This document shows, one piece after another, positions 47,531-59,216 of a stretch of DNA of 64,000 nt. The first letter of the stretch is position 1, and each line of letters opens with the position of its first letter. Below the pieces are notes generated by a model that had not been told where the DNA came from, made no database searches, and saw only the letters and a list, made by a program, of their open reading frames with translations. Origin of the DNA: Solanum dulcamara. Taxonomy: Eukaryota > Streptophyta > Magnoliopsida > Solanales > Solanaceae. Where the stretch lies: positions 1,379,001 to 1,443,000 of the forward strand of contig NC_077245.1 in the NCBI RefSeq assembly GCF_947179165.1, given 5' to 3'. Made by a program: the position numbers and the translations under genes.

Positions 47531-47640
47531 GGTATGCATCAGATTCATGGAAGTATTAGGAAAAAGCATCGCTCAAGCTTCAATAATAATTGAGCTCGAG
47601 CTTCTCATATCCTCAATAATATTGTCATCGTTTGCATACC
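47531..47640 (-). ncRNA. Box C/D-like snoRNA candidate with 8-bp closing stem
   Basis: Minus strand, 110 nt: perfect closing stem GGTATGCA/TGCATACC, imperfect box C CGATGA shortly after the stem, and box D CTGA directly before the 3' stem. A middle segment folds back (GCTCGAGCTCAAT with ATTGAAGCTTGAGC). The guide before box D, ACTTCCATGAAT, has no target that I recall. It lies about 190 bp downstream of a telo-box/site II/TATA promoter, the same layout as the cluster at 30 kb. Confidence 0.6.
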
Positions 47641-47830
47641 CCTTCTGCAATCAAACTCTAAAAGAAAACATAATACAAAGAGAAAACGTGAAATTAGTCC
47701 ATGTGCACAAAAATTGAATCGAATATTAAGAAGAAAAAGAAAAATACATAAAACTCTCTTAACAAGCAAAGAGAGATTTTAGACACAAAGTGAGCTGCTG
47801 GAGAGGGTGTTTTTTTTGGGTCTAGAGTTC

Positions 47831-47923
47831 ATATATATAGCAGCAGTCATCACAAACCCTAAACCTAGTTTTATGTGGACCTAGTCAATAGCCCAATTTC
47901 AAAGACCATTAGATTTGGGCCCA
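47831..47923 (-). promoter_or_regulatory. TATA, telo-box and site II promoter
   Basis: TATATATAG-type box 47831-47840, telo-box AAACCCTAA 47854-47862, site II AGCCCA 47890-47895 and TGGGCCCA 47916-47923. The order from the far end (site II, telo-box, TATA) points to minus-strand transcription towards the snoRNA candidate. Confidence 0.7.
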
Positions 47924-48454
47924 TGATGCCTTTTTGAATAGCTCTCATTTTATTTCTTTTTAATAATATATGAACCTTTTATACTATCATCTAAATGTTT
48001 TTTTCATTGAGCAAATTGAAAACTTTATAATAAAATGTTAAGGACCCATTTGAACGAGATTAAAAATTTATATTTCGTTTGGACATGTGTATTTTATTCT
48101 CACAAACATGAAAACCTCACAATTTGTGAAAAACTATCAAAATATCTCTAATTCTTATATAATCTTACCAAATGAGCAAAATCATAATTCATGGTAATAA
48201 TCCAATAGCTAAAAAAATCTAAATCAAGGAAATATTTTGCTTAAACGATATGAAAAGTATACGCACATTATTATAGTTCACCATCTCCTTTAACTAATGT
48301 ACGATACAATGTCACTTGGCGACATGGCCTAAACCAATAAAGAGCTTTGCTCGATTGACCTTTCTATCGCTTACAAAAAAAATCATATCATTCTATGGAG
48401 GGATCAAATAAAACATGTTAAAAGGAATTTAACAACAACAAAAAAAATTACCTA

Positions 48455-50263
48455 CTATCTCCTTCTTGGTGGTCTAATAAAACCAGATGAATTCTTAATT
48501 TCTATTCTTTTAATTATCCTCCTCCTTCTAGCTTCAGCATATTGGGCCTTCCTTTCAACATTCATTCTATCGATATCGAACGGGTCCAATGCGAAAGCCT
48601 CGTCCGCCGTAACATTCAGATCTGGAAGACCCATTGGGCCTGGGCCCAATCTATTTGAGAACAAAGGTTGGGCCTGTTGAAGCTGGCCCAATGGGTACTG
48701 AAATCTTTGGAAAGCTTCTGATCTTAAAGCAACCTGATCCATAATGAATGGCTGTTGACGATTGGGTTCCATTCCAGGATTACTGTAAAGTTGACCTAAA
48801 TTAACACTAGCCCCTTGGAAATTCACCATTCTGGTTACCTGTAATTAGCGAAGCGGAAGATCACACAATGCAACATAACAACAAGGGCTCGGAAGTAGCT
48901 AATTAATCAGAATTAAGACGGGAGGAAATCAAATGAATTAACCCCAAGTTGTCTTCGTTAAATAGATTAAGTTGATGTATAATAACAAGTCGCCTTTGGT
49001 ATTAAGCTAATAAGGAAACTTGAAAAAATAGAGTAATAATGTGATATCACAGAGTTAAATTATACACTTTTTGTTGTAAACTAATAAGCAAACCTGAAAA
49101 AATAGAGTAACAATGGACTATCACGAGTTAAATTTTACACTCTTTGTCGTTAGGTAATAAGTAAACTTGAAAAATTAGACTAATAATGTGCTACCACGAG
49201 TTAAATTATACATTTTTTGTCGTAAGCTAATAAGCAAACTTGAAAAATAAAGTAATAATATGTTATCGCAAGTTAAATTATGCTGATAATGTAAACGTTC
49301 TTTTATACAATTAGTATTGCAAATGATCAATTTTTTAAACAATTACGCAAACAGCCCCCAAATAAAAAACACAAATATGAATTGAGAAAAAAGTAGAGAT
49401 GAATTTTTATGTTGAAGTCCAAAAATAGAGATGAATATTTACCTGTTCTTTCATTGCTTTCAACTTCAAATTATAAGCTTTTTGATTGTTGTAGCAATTC
49501 CGAACATTCTCCACTTCCTGTACAAATTCCATTTCCGGAATAAATAAATAAATAAAAGATATTGATGAAAAAAGGGGGAAAAAAACACTACAGTAATAAA
49601 AAGAAGACAGACACAGGATAATTTAAGAAAAGAAAAAAAAATCAATTTTTTTGTTAAATTTACAAACTTACCCCTCTTAGCAATTCTCTGCATTGAGATA
49701 ACTGCTTTATCGTATCCATTAATTCCTCCCTCGTCTGCAAAACCAATCAACAATTTTAAAACTAAAATCATTCACCAATTTCTAAAGGATTATGAATTCA
49801 TGGGAAAAGTTAATAAAAATACCTTTCGTTTATAGGTTTTGCGAGAAGAATGTTTTGATTTTTCATCAGATTCACTTGGAGAAAAAGAAAGAGGAGTAGC
49901 AGGGCTAGTAACTTCAGCTTTAATTTTGGGTTGAATTTCATGTTCATCTATTTTCGAACTTCCTTGAAGAGAAGTTGAAGAGTTGACGACACGAGAAGAA
50001 GAAAAATCTATTCCTCGATTAGATCTTCTTTTCTTAAAACCCCAAATTAACGAACAAAATTGATTTCCTCTCACTAGATTTTCGAGATCGAGTAGAATTT
50101 TTGCTACTTCAATTTCATCTTTAGAGGAATTATGAAGCAAAACGCAGTGCTTGTTATGCTTGCTGTGTTTCATTATGGTTTGGAAGAGAGAAAATTGAGA
50201 GAGAAACAGAGCAGAAGAAGATGGAGGGAGTGGTGGGGGGTTTGGTAATAAGGAGAAATCCAT
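48455..50263 (-). CDS. Plant protein of unknown function, KKRRS-type
   Basis: Four minus-strand exons, 49823-50263, 49672-49734, 49443-49517 and 48455-48838, read in phase to give 320 residues. The first Met opens MDFSLLPNPPPLPP; a second in-frame Met (IMKHSKHNK) is an alternative start. Features: a helical segment VAKILLDLENLV followed by WGFKKRRSNR, a Ser/Pro-rich linker, a predicted coiled-coil stretch (TREELMDTIKQLSQCRELLR with EVENVRNCYNNQKAYNL), and a C-terminal part with LPDLNVT, which resembles an EAR-type DLN motif, and a basic tail. Nuclear location and repressor activity are only suggested. Function is not recognised. A shorter relative lies at 58668-58922. Confidence 0.78.
48993..49290. 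repeat. Intronic minisatellite, about 4 units of 70-76 bp
   Basis: Repeated blocks with the core ctaataagcaaacttg, then agtaataatg and gagttaaattat, in the third intron of the KKRRS-type gene. Units begin near 49002, 49077, 49153 and 49222. Confidence 0.85.
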
Positions 50264-53200
50264 GGAGTTTGTGGCTCATGACACGTGGCAAACAAATAGA
50301 GATGGGAGGGTTGTCTAGGGTTTATGTTTTGAGCCTCTCTTTACATTTTTTCCCTCTTTTTTTGGAAATGAACCTATAAATAATAAATAAGGAAGTGCTT
50401 CAACAAAATAGAATTCCTTATTTCTTAAAATATGTTTTCGTCTAGTATTCCTTCTTTCTCAGATTAATTGTTATGTTCTGCTTTTTGATATTTAATTTAA
50501 TTAATCTTTAAAATTAAATTTAATTAGAATAAATTAATGTTTTATATATTCAAATGGTATACGAAAAGTATTATTTTCTCTATTTCAATTTATTTGTCTT
50601 GCTCTCTTTTTTAGTTCGTCTAGAAAAGAATGTTTTTTTGATAATTTTTAAATTTTAATTTTTCACGTGATATGTTTAATAAAAAGGACAACATTAAATG
50701 ATATTTTGGTACATTCAATTCATAAGATTTAAAAGTGTTTTTTAATTTTTTAACCTTTATGTTAAGTTAAAATCAGAAAACAAGTTAAAATGGAGAGAGT
50801 GTAAATTACAATTTTCTCATATGAATATGGTGAAAACTTATAGCTTAAAGTATCGATCAAAATTAATTTAGTTTGACTCTCTAAAATAAAAATAGACACA
50901 TATTATGGGATTTGTGGAATAGTACATTGTACTGATTATTAATTTTTGGTTAGTTTTTAAGGACAAACTTCTAAAGTTTGAAAAAAAATCACTTATAAAT
51001 TTTAACTTTTTTCAAGAATGTGTGTTTAAATATAATTTTTCCCTTCAAATTCATTTTTTTAAAAAAAGAAATTCCTTAACTTCAAATATCAAATGTATGG
51101 TTAAATACCTACCATGAAGAAGAGAGTAGAAGAGGAAAGGTCATAATTTTCTTACTTAAACAAGAGGGAATGAGAAAGTAGTGCATTCATCAAATGCTCA
51201 AATCAATGGTGTAACATGTATACAAGTTTAATTACTTAATTATGATTAATATTTTTTAATCTCAATATTAATTAGGGGTTATAAATATTCTTTATCATTT
51301 AATAATAGTAAACTAATATAATTTAATACCTCTGATTATGTCAAGAAAAACCTTTTTTTCCCGGTGATAAGAGATCTTAGATTCAAGTCTTAAAATTAAT
51401 TTCATTGACGTCTAAATAACTATGCAACATTAAAACCGTAATAAGAAATCTTGAATTCAAATCCTAGAATTAAAGAAATACTTGGGATAGATGTGGTGAC
51501 ATATTTTAATTTTATTGGTTCTGAAATTTTGAAAAATGATAATAATTGATTCTACTTGATATGTTAATGTATTTAATGAATTTCATTAAAAATACACTAC
51601 ACTCGAAAAGAAGCTATTATATTCAGTTGAATCTTCTACCTCTCCTAATTGTTTTTCCTTTAATGGATTCACTATAAAATGAATTTAACTTAATGGATTA
51701 GTGAGTTCAAAATATCATATGATTGGATCTGTTTATTAAATAGGATGTATTAGTAATGTTTGCATTATTTTTGATATATCATTTAATTTGATGTATTAGA
51801 AATGATAATTCTTGCATAATTTTTATTAGAAAAGTGGTTGCTTACAAAAATATCTTTCACACTCTTTATTGGGAAATGTTTTAATAAGGCTTTGAGGGTA
51901 TTTTTGTCATTAATTAATCTAATGCAAGTGTTAAAATACCTTGCATTACTAATACCTAAAAATTCATGATATTAGTAATACAAGTCCTAATATATTTTTG
52001 CTGCCAAACAAGGCACTATTAATATAAAACTTTAATATATGCATTATTTTTGTTAACACACTTCAACAAACGACCCCTTAATTTATTTTTCTTATAAATT
52101 TCCTTCATTTTCATTTCTATTTTATTTTTATTTTTCAGTGGTGTGTCAGGAAAGTTTTGGGGTGGGGTAGGTGGAAGACTCAAAGACTACAGCCTGTTTC
52201 CAATCCCATCCAATATAATTCATACAAAGTGAAAGAAGTAAAACTTTCACGTGCTACTAAATCTTTTTTAATCGAAGTTTACGAAAATAAAAAAGAGTTA
52301 AATAATGTGATCTAGTTAAATTATTGATACATATAATGTATGAAAATATATATTTTTGATTTTAAATATGATGTATAATAAAATGAAATTAAAAATAGTC
52401 AAAAGAATATATATATATATTTTATTGAAGCAAACTAAAAAAGAAAAAAGATATATATTTTTATTAAAATAAACTAAAAAAGAAAAAAAAATCGACGAAA
52501 GACTTGATCGACGTAAAAGGTAAATGTGAAAGGTGTTTGTTGAGCAAGTAATTGTAGTATTAATAGTAATGAATAAGAAATAAAGGAAGTGTAGAGACAT
52601 GTATAAATGGTGGAGTAAGGGCTTATTATAAATAGTTTCGGGATTAATTAGTTTGGAATTTGTTATTTTATTTTTTATATGAGATAAAAATAATATTATA
52701 ATTTTAAAATAGATTATTTTATAATTTTATTTCAACTAAATATAATTAATATTTTTTTAAAGTTAATTGTTGTTTATTGCTCGTACCAAACAAATCCCGA
52801 ATAAGTAAGGGGGACACTTGGTCAATTTTTTACTACTACTACTACAAGTTATTTTACTTTGTAATCATTGAGAAGAGCTCATCTACAAATGCTACATTTT
52901 TGTCCTTATTTCATTTTTATTGTTATTGTCTCATCTTCAATAAATCTGAACACTTACCCAAGTTTTGGGGTCTCTAACCTAATTCTTTCTTAAACTTTCT
53001 CTCTACTACAAATTATACTAACTAAAATATTAGATGATTAATTATTTCATTTGGTTTACTTAAGTCGACGATTAATTGAAAATATATTTTTTATCTTCAC
53101 AAAATAGGATGTAGGTCTAAGTAATCTTGAGTTCTTCCTTGTGGATTACACTGAATATATTATTATTGTTATATAATTATTTCATTTGATTTATAATAAT

Positions 53201-54490
53201 TTCAATAAAGTGAAATCTCATGATGACCATGGAGAAGTATGAATCATTTTATTCTTAATTACAAATCTAAGATTTAAATTTTGAAAATCAATTTTTTTTT
53301 TGGTATAACGCGATTCTCCTCTAGACCTATCTTATATGAATTTGAATTAATCAAATTAATAAAATTTGAATTACAATTAGAAAGTCTGAAATGAGTATTT
53401 TTTTTTCCAGATCCCAAAACAGAAATGTGATATGTGGCGTAACAAGATTGCTAATTAAGTACAGATTCATGCAAATGACCTGGTTCCGTTAATTTAATTA
53501 AGTTAACTATGTGAAATGTTATTCATGAGAAATCAGTAATTAATTAATTTACTTAGTAATTAAACGTGTTCAATATTTTGAGTTCTTAAAATTACATTAT
53601 GAACTTAAAACTTAATATTTGTACATTTTTTATGAGATCTCACATATATATTGGTGTAAACACAAATAGAATTGAAAACAATAAAGGAAATAATATTTTT
53701 CATGTTAAGATGCAAATAATTTAAAGATATTTTTGCACCAAAATATAAATGATGATATTTTTATTTTTTATAGACATAGAACTCCGTAGTTATTATGTCA
53801 CGTTGTAATATTGGTTTGTTACAAATCATACATGAAAGAATATTATTCTTATTTTATTACTTCTACGAAGTTATTTCATATACGGATGTTTCATGAAATG
53901 ATCTCTACAAAAGTTATTTGATCCAGGTAAAGTGATACTTATCTATTAAAGAAAATAGATTTTGAATTTAATTCAGCTTAAAAACTGATTCATGAGGAAA
54001 ATATTATTCTATATCATGTAAAATATAATTCGATGTTGAACTCTTCAACCATATCAATCATGTGTCATTAATGAATTTGGAGTCCTAAAAGTTGCAGAAT
54101 TAGTCGTGAATGCTCCTTTATGATTCGTTAAGGTCTAAAATTGGAAATATATTTAACCGATGAAAATCTCCTTTCAATATTATGATCTTGGTAAGATATG
54201 GAGTAATATTTAATGATTTATCCTTTTATTTGATTTATTTGAATTATTAGGTGTTTGTATTTTTTGCTTGAATTATTACTAATTATTTATGCCACAAAAT
54301 TAAGGAGTGAAATTTTATGAAAAAATTAAGAAATTGTCATGCACTTCTTTGAATGTCGGTATGTAAACACCTAATAGTTCAATTAAAAAATTATGTGTTT
54401 TTAAATATTATCTCAAATTAAAAAATAACAGAACATAAAATTTGAAGGAAAAAAATGTAAAAAAGAAAAAAAAATGCCAAACAATTAGAA
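50264..54490. other. Long gene-poor spacer with decayed repeats
   Basis: No gene recognised. Contains a Stowaway-like piece at 50572-50798 (tctctatttcaatttatttg at left, ttaaaatggagagagtgta at right), a possible decayed MITE at 51730-52080, an AT-run at 52410, and a decayed Au SINE tail near 53110-53172. Confidence 0.45.
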
Positions 54491-54507
54491 AAATTTACTT
54501 AAGAGGG

Positions 54508-54525
54508 GGGGGGGGGGGGGTGAGA
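54508..54525. repeat. Poly-G tract beside U13-like copy 2
   Basis: A run of about 17 G. A similar tract of about 11-12 G lies near 9800-9811 beside copy 1. In both cases it is 3' of the snoRNA on the transcribed strand (poly-C in RNA). Confidence 0.8.
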
Positions 54526-54572
54526 GGGATAGAGGGTGTGTGGCGTGGGGTAAATAAGATAATTCAAGCATA

Positions 54573-54703
54573 GGGATCAGATTGGTAAAAATGAGAGCGT
54601 CCAAATTGTCGTAACCAGGCTGAGCCTGGACGCCCTTCTCGCATATTTAATTGCGAGTATTGACCACTCATCACATCCCATTAAAACTTGCCTGAAGGAT
54701 CAT
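54573..54703 (-). ncRNA. U13-like box C/D snoRNA, copy 2
   Basis: 131 nt, 4 differences from copy 1. All boxes, the stem and both 18S-complementary segments are unchanged: box C at 54674-54668, box D at 54580-54577, ATGATCCTTC at 54703-54694 and GTTACGAC at 54615-54608. The four changes fall outside these elements. Confidence 0.82.
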
Positions 54704-54727
54704 ATTTTAATAAAGCCCAGAGTCTCC

Positions 54728-54780
54728 ATTCTTTATTCTGCCAACCAGCCCACAACTCTCTTCATTCTACGATGTGGTTC
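54728..54780 (-). promoter_or_regulatory. snRNA-type promoter of U13-like copy 2
   Basis: Minus strand: GAACCACATCG (54780-54770) matches the USE at 9 of 11 bases. The TATA-like AATAAAGAAT (54737-54728) is 25 bp from the RNA 5' end, exactly as in copy 1; the USE-TATA gap is 32 bp against 33. Confidence 0.6.
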
Positions 54781-54889
54781 GTTATCTTAAATTCATTTTG
54801 TAACTATATGTTCAGTAATCAAATACTAATTAATATGGAGTAATTTACCCTTAATTCTATCTGTAAAGTGAAATACTATATACTACTAT

Positions 54890-54970
54890 CAAATAACATT
54901 TGCTTGGATTGGGACTTCATTCCTTAGAGAGTTGGAGAAATCTTGGATGGATCAACTTAAGTGTTGGTAG
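54890..54970 (-). pseudogene. Scrap of SKU5-similar oxidase 3' end
   Basis: aaataacatttgcttggatt and the following about 60 bp match the last coding region of the pseudogene at 10385-10440. Only this scrap is recognisable; the rest of the copy is lost or unrelated. Confidence 0.6.
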
Positions 54971-54974
54971 TTAT

Positions 54975-55450
54975 GTTGTAACTACTTTTGTGTTCTTAAT
55001 TAGAGATTTCGTGTTCGAGTCGTGAATACAAAATTACCTTTGTTAAGCAGCATTTTAGCCTCAATATGAGACCTCCTGATATGAATCTGAACTTAGTTGA
55101 ACCACAATCAGGAGCGGAGCTAGGTAAAAGCAACAAGTTGACAAATAATAGACCATGGAATTAAAGGTTAAAAAATTACACAAAGACCCCTTTTTTAAAT
55201 GTACAAGCCAAAATATTGGTCATGTGAAATTGTAAATTGTACCATATTCAAAACTATGGATCCTCCTAGAGGTGCATCCAAAATTTTATGTTTGTGAGTT
55301 GGACCAGAACCTTTTTTCTTACTAGATATCGAATAGATTCTTTAAACATATGAAGCTTGATTTAATTCATAACACAAATACAAGATACAAATCAAAATTA
55401 TTGAATTTTGCTGAACCTGTAACTTCAATACGTTAAATCCGCCCTTGAAC
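54975..55450. other. Repeat-like spacer
   Basis: Contains segments such as aggagcggagctaggt and aaatccgcccttgaa that resemble repeat fragments seen elsewhere in Solanaceae. No gene. Confidence 0.4.
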
Positions 55451-55454
55451 CTTC

Positions 55455-56000
55455 CTACAAAGGAAGATCCAATCGGTCGCGGATACGGTGAAAATGAGCC
55501 ATGAACCTCCATAGGCTAAAGAACAATGACCACACTCGCCTCCTATAATCATTCCTCTGCCAAAAAATCACCACAATGTTCCTATAGGCCAAAGTTAGTA
55601 ATCCACAAATAGGAAGCATGAGACAGAGCAAATACAAAACAGGGCTAGCTGAGTCCGGTAGCAAAATAGACCCCAAAGATGCAACACACAATGATCCAAA
55701 CAATGACATAGTATAATAATGAAAAACTTCATAAACACAGCTCCTTGTAATAATACTTCGTCGTTGTGAAAAAAATCTTTTTTCTATGTCATGTAATATG
55801 GAATAAGCAAGAAAGTTTGTTATGGCACAATATATGGATTTGGGGTGTGTTTCAAAGGGTGTATTGTCATGATTTTGGTACTTCAATAGGAGAAAGTTGA
55901 GAAGTAGTGAAATTAGTTGGGAAAATATTGAATGAGGTGAATTTGCAATACCTTGTGATTGAAAGAAATAGGAATTGTAGTAGCATATCACATTGAACAA
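55455..56000 (-). CDS. Small membrane protein, unknown function
   Basis: Single-exon frame of 181 residues. At least three hydrophobic stretches are visible (FSQLISLLLNFLLL; GSLCVASLGSILL; LYLLCLMLPICGLLTLAY), with a basic C-terminus (RRRVWSLFFSLWRFMAHF). No family was recognised. The first Met lies only about 12 bp inside the solo LTR boundary, so the native N-terminus may be missing. It could be a gene, or a truncated remnant. Confidence 0.5.
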   Translation of the reverse strand: MFNVICYYNSYFFQSQGIANSPHSIFSQLISLLLNFLLLKYQNHDNTPFETHPKSIYCAITNFLAYSILHDIEKRFFSQRRSIITRSCVYEVFHYYTMSLFGSLCVASLGSILLPDSASPVLYLLCLMLPICGLLTLAYRNIVVIFWQRNDYRRRVWSLFFSLWRFMAHFHRIRDRLDLPL

Positions 56001-56011
56001 GGAAATTGTTA

Positions 56012-56667
56012 TGTTAGTGAAATTACAAGATTACAAATTACAATTGAAAAAATAAAATGAAGAAAATAAATTCACTTCTTGGTTGAGACGCGGATATCTT
56101 GCTCTCTTTAAGGAGATTCAAGCCCACTGCAGCAAATCTTTTCACCGGCCCAGCAGTAGTCCTTTTGACTTGTCCCCTCCAGGATACAACAGTCTTATCA
56201 CAAAGTGTAACTCAACAAACTTTGAACAAGAGTTGAGTTTAAAGCTCCACAAAAAAGAACACCCCCCTTCAACTAATAAGAAATCTCTTTTTTGACAAAC
56301 TTAATGCACTTAATGTTTTCTTGCATTCCAAAAATAAAGAAGACCTCTCTATTTATAGGAGAGGGAAGAATTCAAAAGATGAAAAAATAGTGGAATGCTA
56401 TCTTTAACATTTAGTGCACCACTTACTAGTGATAATTATGTTAAAAGAAATTATCATTTAGTGCACCACTTACTGGAGATAATTATGTTTTTTTAAAAAA
56501 ACATAATTGATTGAGTAATATATGCACTAATACAAAATAAAATAAAGATGACATTAAATGCCATCAATGGACAATTGCTAAGGCAATTACTTCCACGGCC
56601 ATAAACAAAAGAAAATATGATAATGTAAAATTGTAATTTAATAAAATATTAAAATGTCACACTAACA
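56012..56667 (-). mobile_element. Solo LTR upstream of the membrane-protein ORF
   Basis: 656 bp, with 8-bp inverted ends TGTTAGTG/CACTAACA. The minus strand carries a TATA box (CTATAAATAG, near 56350), and a 56-bp segment is duplicated near 56405-56490. The flanks (tgtta and aaagc) do not form a target duplication, so the LTR may come from unequal recombination or a deletion. On the minus strand it reads towards the ORF at 56000. Confidence 0.75.
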
Positions 56668-56669
56668 AA

Positions 56670-58660
56670 AGCTAGAGGTAGAATATTTAGAAGTACTTGA
56701 AACAAGAAGAGAAGATTATAAGTTCATTTATATGAGCATATGGAACTGTTAGCCAGGGCGGAACCAAATTACCAATTACGAATCAATAAAATCTAATAGA
56801 TTTGACTCGAATTCTGTATTTGTGTCAACTCCGCCTTTGTGTCACTTGGGGAAAGGTGCAATTATCTAAAAAGAGGGTTTTAAAGGTCATATGATTCAAA
56901 AGGGTAAGTCTATAAAGGACGTTGAAATGTTTGGGAGATTTTAAAGGCTTTTTAAAAAATAAAAATAAAAATGATATACACTATAAAAATGTCATTTTGG
57001 GGAGATGTGTTTAAAGGTGAAAAGGGTCCAAAAAGGATACAGGGTATTTGGTTCTGGAAGCTATTACAACTAAATGAAACTTTTGCTTTGGTAATTTGGT
57101 TTAGTTAAGTTGACTATGTCAACACTAGTACTAAATTATGTTTACACAAAAGTGTGGTAGGGAAAGACTGATCTAAATTTAAATTATGAATCAACTTTTA
57201 AAGTTTTTTTGTTAAAATATACTACTTTTTAAGAATTATAAGACCAACATTAAATCTTATTGATATTATAGTATTAATACTTAACATATAAGTATTTATG
57301 TTGCGATAAAATAATGAATTTAGTTAAATCCGTCACTTCTAAGCTTCACTGCTCTTCTACTCTCTTTTTTTTTAGAATCTTAAAAAAAATCCACAATCGC
57401 TATTTTTTTATATGTACTAAATAAAATTTCGCAACACGGTATATATAAAACTTTCTTGGAGAGATAAAGAGCGTGAGTGTGTGAAAGAGAGAATGTTTAC
57501 GTGTGTGGAATATCTACAGTACTTCATTGTAGACTCAAATTGGCCAAATCAATCAAAATCCATCATAAGCTTTCACTCCTTTTCAATTCGAACTAAATAA
57601 GAATTCCAACAAATTAAACTTGATTTTTATAAGAAAGCTTATATGATGGTTTTAATCATCGAACGATTTAAAATTAAAAATTTATGAGTTATATATTAAA
57701 ATAATTATATATTTGAAGTTTATTATATATATAATCTGTGAATTTCTAATGAATATACAGTTTTTGAATCAAAGTTGTTAAGGTCTATTAAATCTGTACT
57801 TCTCATTCTTTTATTATGATTTTATGTCACGTACAGGATCACTTAAGGCAGATTATGTCACGTAGAGGATCACTTAAGGCAGATCGAAACAAATTAATTC
57901 CTTGAATCAGCCATGCACTGCTACATCAAATACATAGAGGTTGGAATATTATATTGAAGTCCAAACTGACTACACAATAGTATAACGCTAATTATAAGAC
58001 AAAATATTTATATTAACTTCTTTTTTGGAGGGAATAACTACTCTTTGAGTGCACATTAGATACGTTTGTTCCTATGCAATAACTCAAAAATCACACTAGA
58101 GATCGATTAAACAAGCCAGGTGTGATGACCTTGACTGAGAAGGCTTTGACAGGAGAAATCGATCATAGACAATTATCCGTCCAGGTTATGTTACCTTTTT
58201 GTGATCATCTCACGAATATAACAATGATAAATAAGTTAGAGAGATATTAATTAACTCTCTAATGATAACATAAGAAGAGAAACTAATAATATTGTCATTC
58301 AAAACTGTTCTTTTCAGTTGTTGGATACTATACAAAGTGGTTAATCTACCACATGAAATATCTTAATTTTACCTTTCGTTACCAAATAATTAATCAGTGT
58401 TGAACTTTAGCTCAAACTCGCCAAAAGAATTAGGGTTCTTTACACATGAAATCCATCTAATTCATGTTAAAGACAAAGGATAAATATAAAACGATTTTGT
58501 AAGAAGATAAACAAACACAAAGTATAATAAAATTAAGATTAATTTTGAAGTGATTATCTTTTAATCGTAGTTATACAAATAATAATTCCACAAGAACACT
58601 AAACATGGACAACGTGATATATCGATCAGGTCAATCAGCCAGCTAGGTTAAGTTTAACGG
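56670..58660. other. Intergenic, no gene recognised
   Basis: AT-rich with a tandem 25-bp duplication at about 57825-57885 (atgtcacgtagaggatcactt type). A repeat-like piece lies near 56755-56860 (ggcggaaccaaa). Confidence 0.45.
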
Positions 58661-58667
58661 CGTTAAC

Positions 58668-58922
58668 CTAAGTATGTGCAACTCTAGGCTTTAAATTATT
58701 CAGTTCTGGCGGCGGAGACGGAGATGGAGACGGGAATGGAGTTGAAGGAAAATAATCGGCGGACCTCCGTTTCTTCCAGCCCCAATTAGCATTAAGCTGA
58801 TCTTTGCCATAAACGCGTAAATCAGCTATGAGCTCCGGTAAACTTAACAGAATATCCATAACGTCTCTCTCTTTTTCCGTCATAGCAGCACATTGTGCGG
58901 CTAATTCAGGATGATCAGCCAT
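58668..58922 (-). CDS. Short KKRRS-type protein, first-exon relative
   Basis: 84 residues, single frame. It shares with the gene at 48455-50263 the arrangement MDILLSLPELI then WGWKKRRS, here followed by a Pro/Ser-rich tail and a stop. No second exon or coiled coil is visible. It may be a small member of the family or a truncated copy. Confidence 0.55.
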   Translation of the reverse strand: MADHPELAAQCAAMTEKERDVMDILLSLPELIADLRVYGKDQLNANWGWKKRRSADYFPSTPFPSPSPSPPPELNNLKPRVAHT

Positions 58923-59025
58923 TTTTTCTGCTGTTGTTGTGATGAGAGACTGGACGGCTCAACCCTTAGGTCCCAAAAATAAGACCTCAAAATAATGTTG
59001 TAATATAAATAAAAATAATTATATA

Positions 59026-59216
59026 TACTCACTATGTCTCAATTATATAATGTAGAAGACTTTTAAAACTTGTGGTCTAAAATAAGTTAAAGATATTTAT
59101 GTAATTATAAATCATCGAGCTTTTTAAAATTAAATTGTTATTAAAGATAAAAATATGTCCTTTTTAGTTTGTGGACGGACTAAAAAGTGTGTCGTATGAA
59201 CTGGACAGAGGGAGTA
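59026..59216. mobile_element. Stowaway-like MITE
   Basis: Element 59028-59214 with TA duplications at both ends, left ctcactatgtctcaatta, right gaactggacagagggag; imperfect inverted ends. Confidence 0.7.

Noticed and set aside
56007..56672. Target duplication for the LTR at 56012-56667
   Set aside because: Flanking 5-mers TGTTA and AAAGC do not match; the element ends are supported only by the inverted termini and the TATA box.
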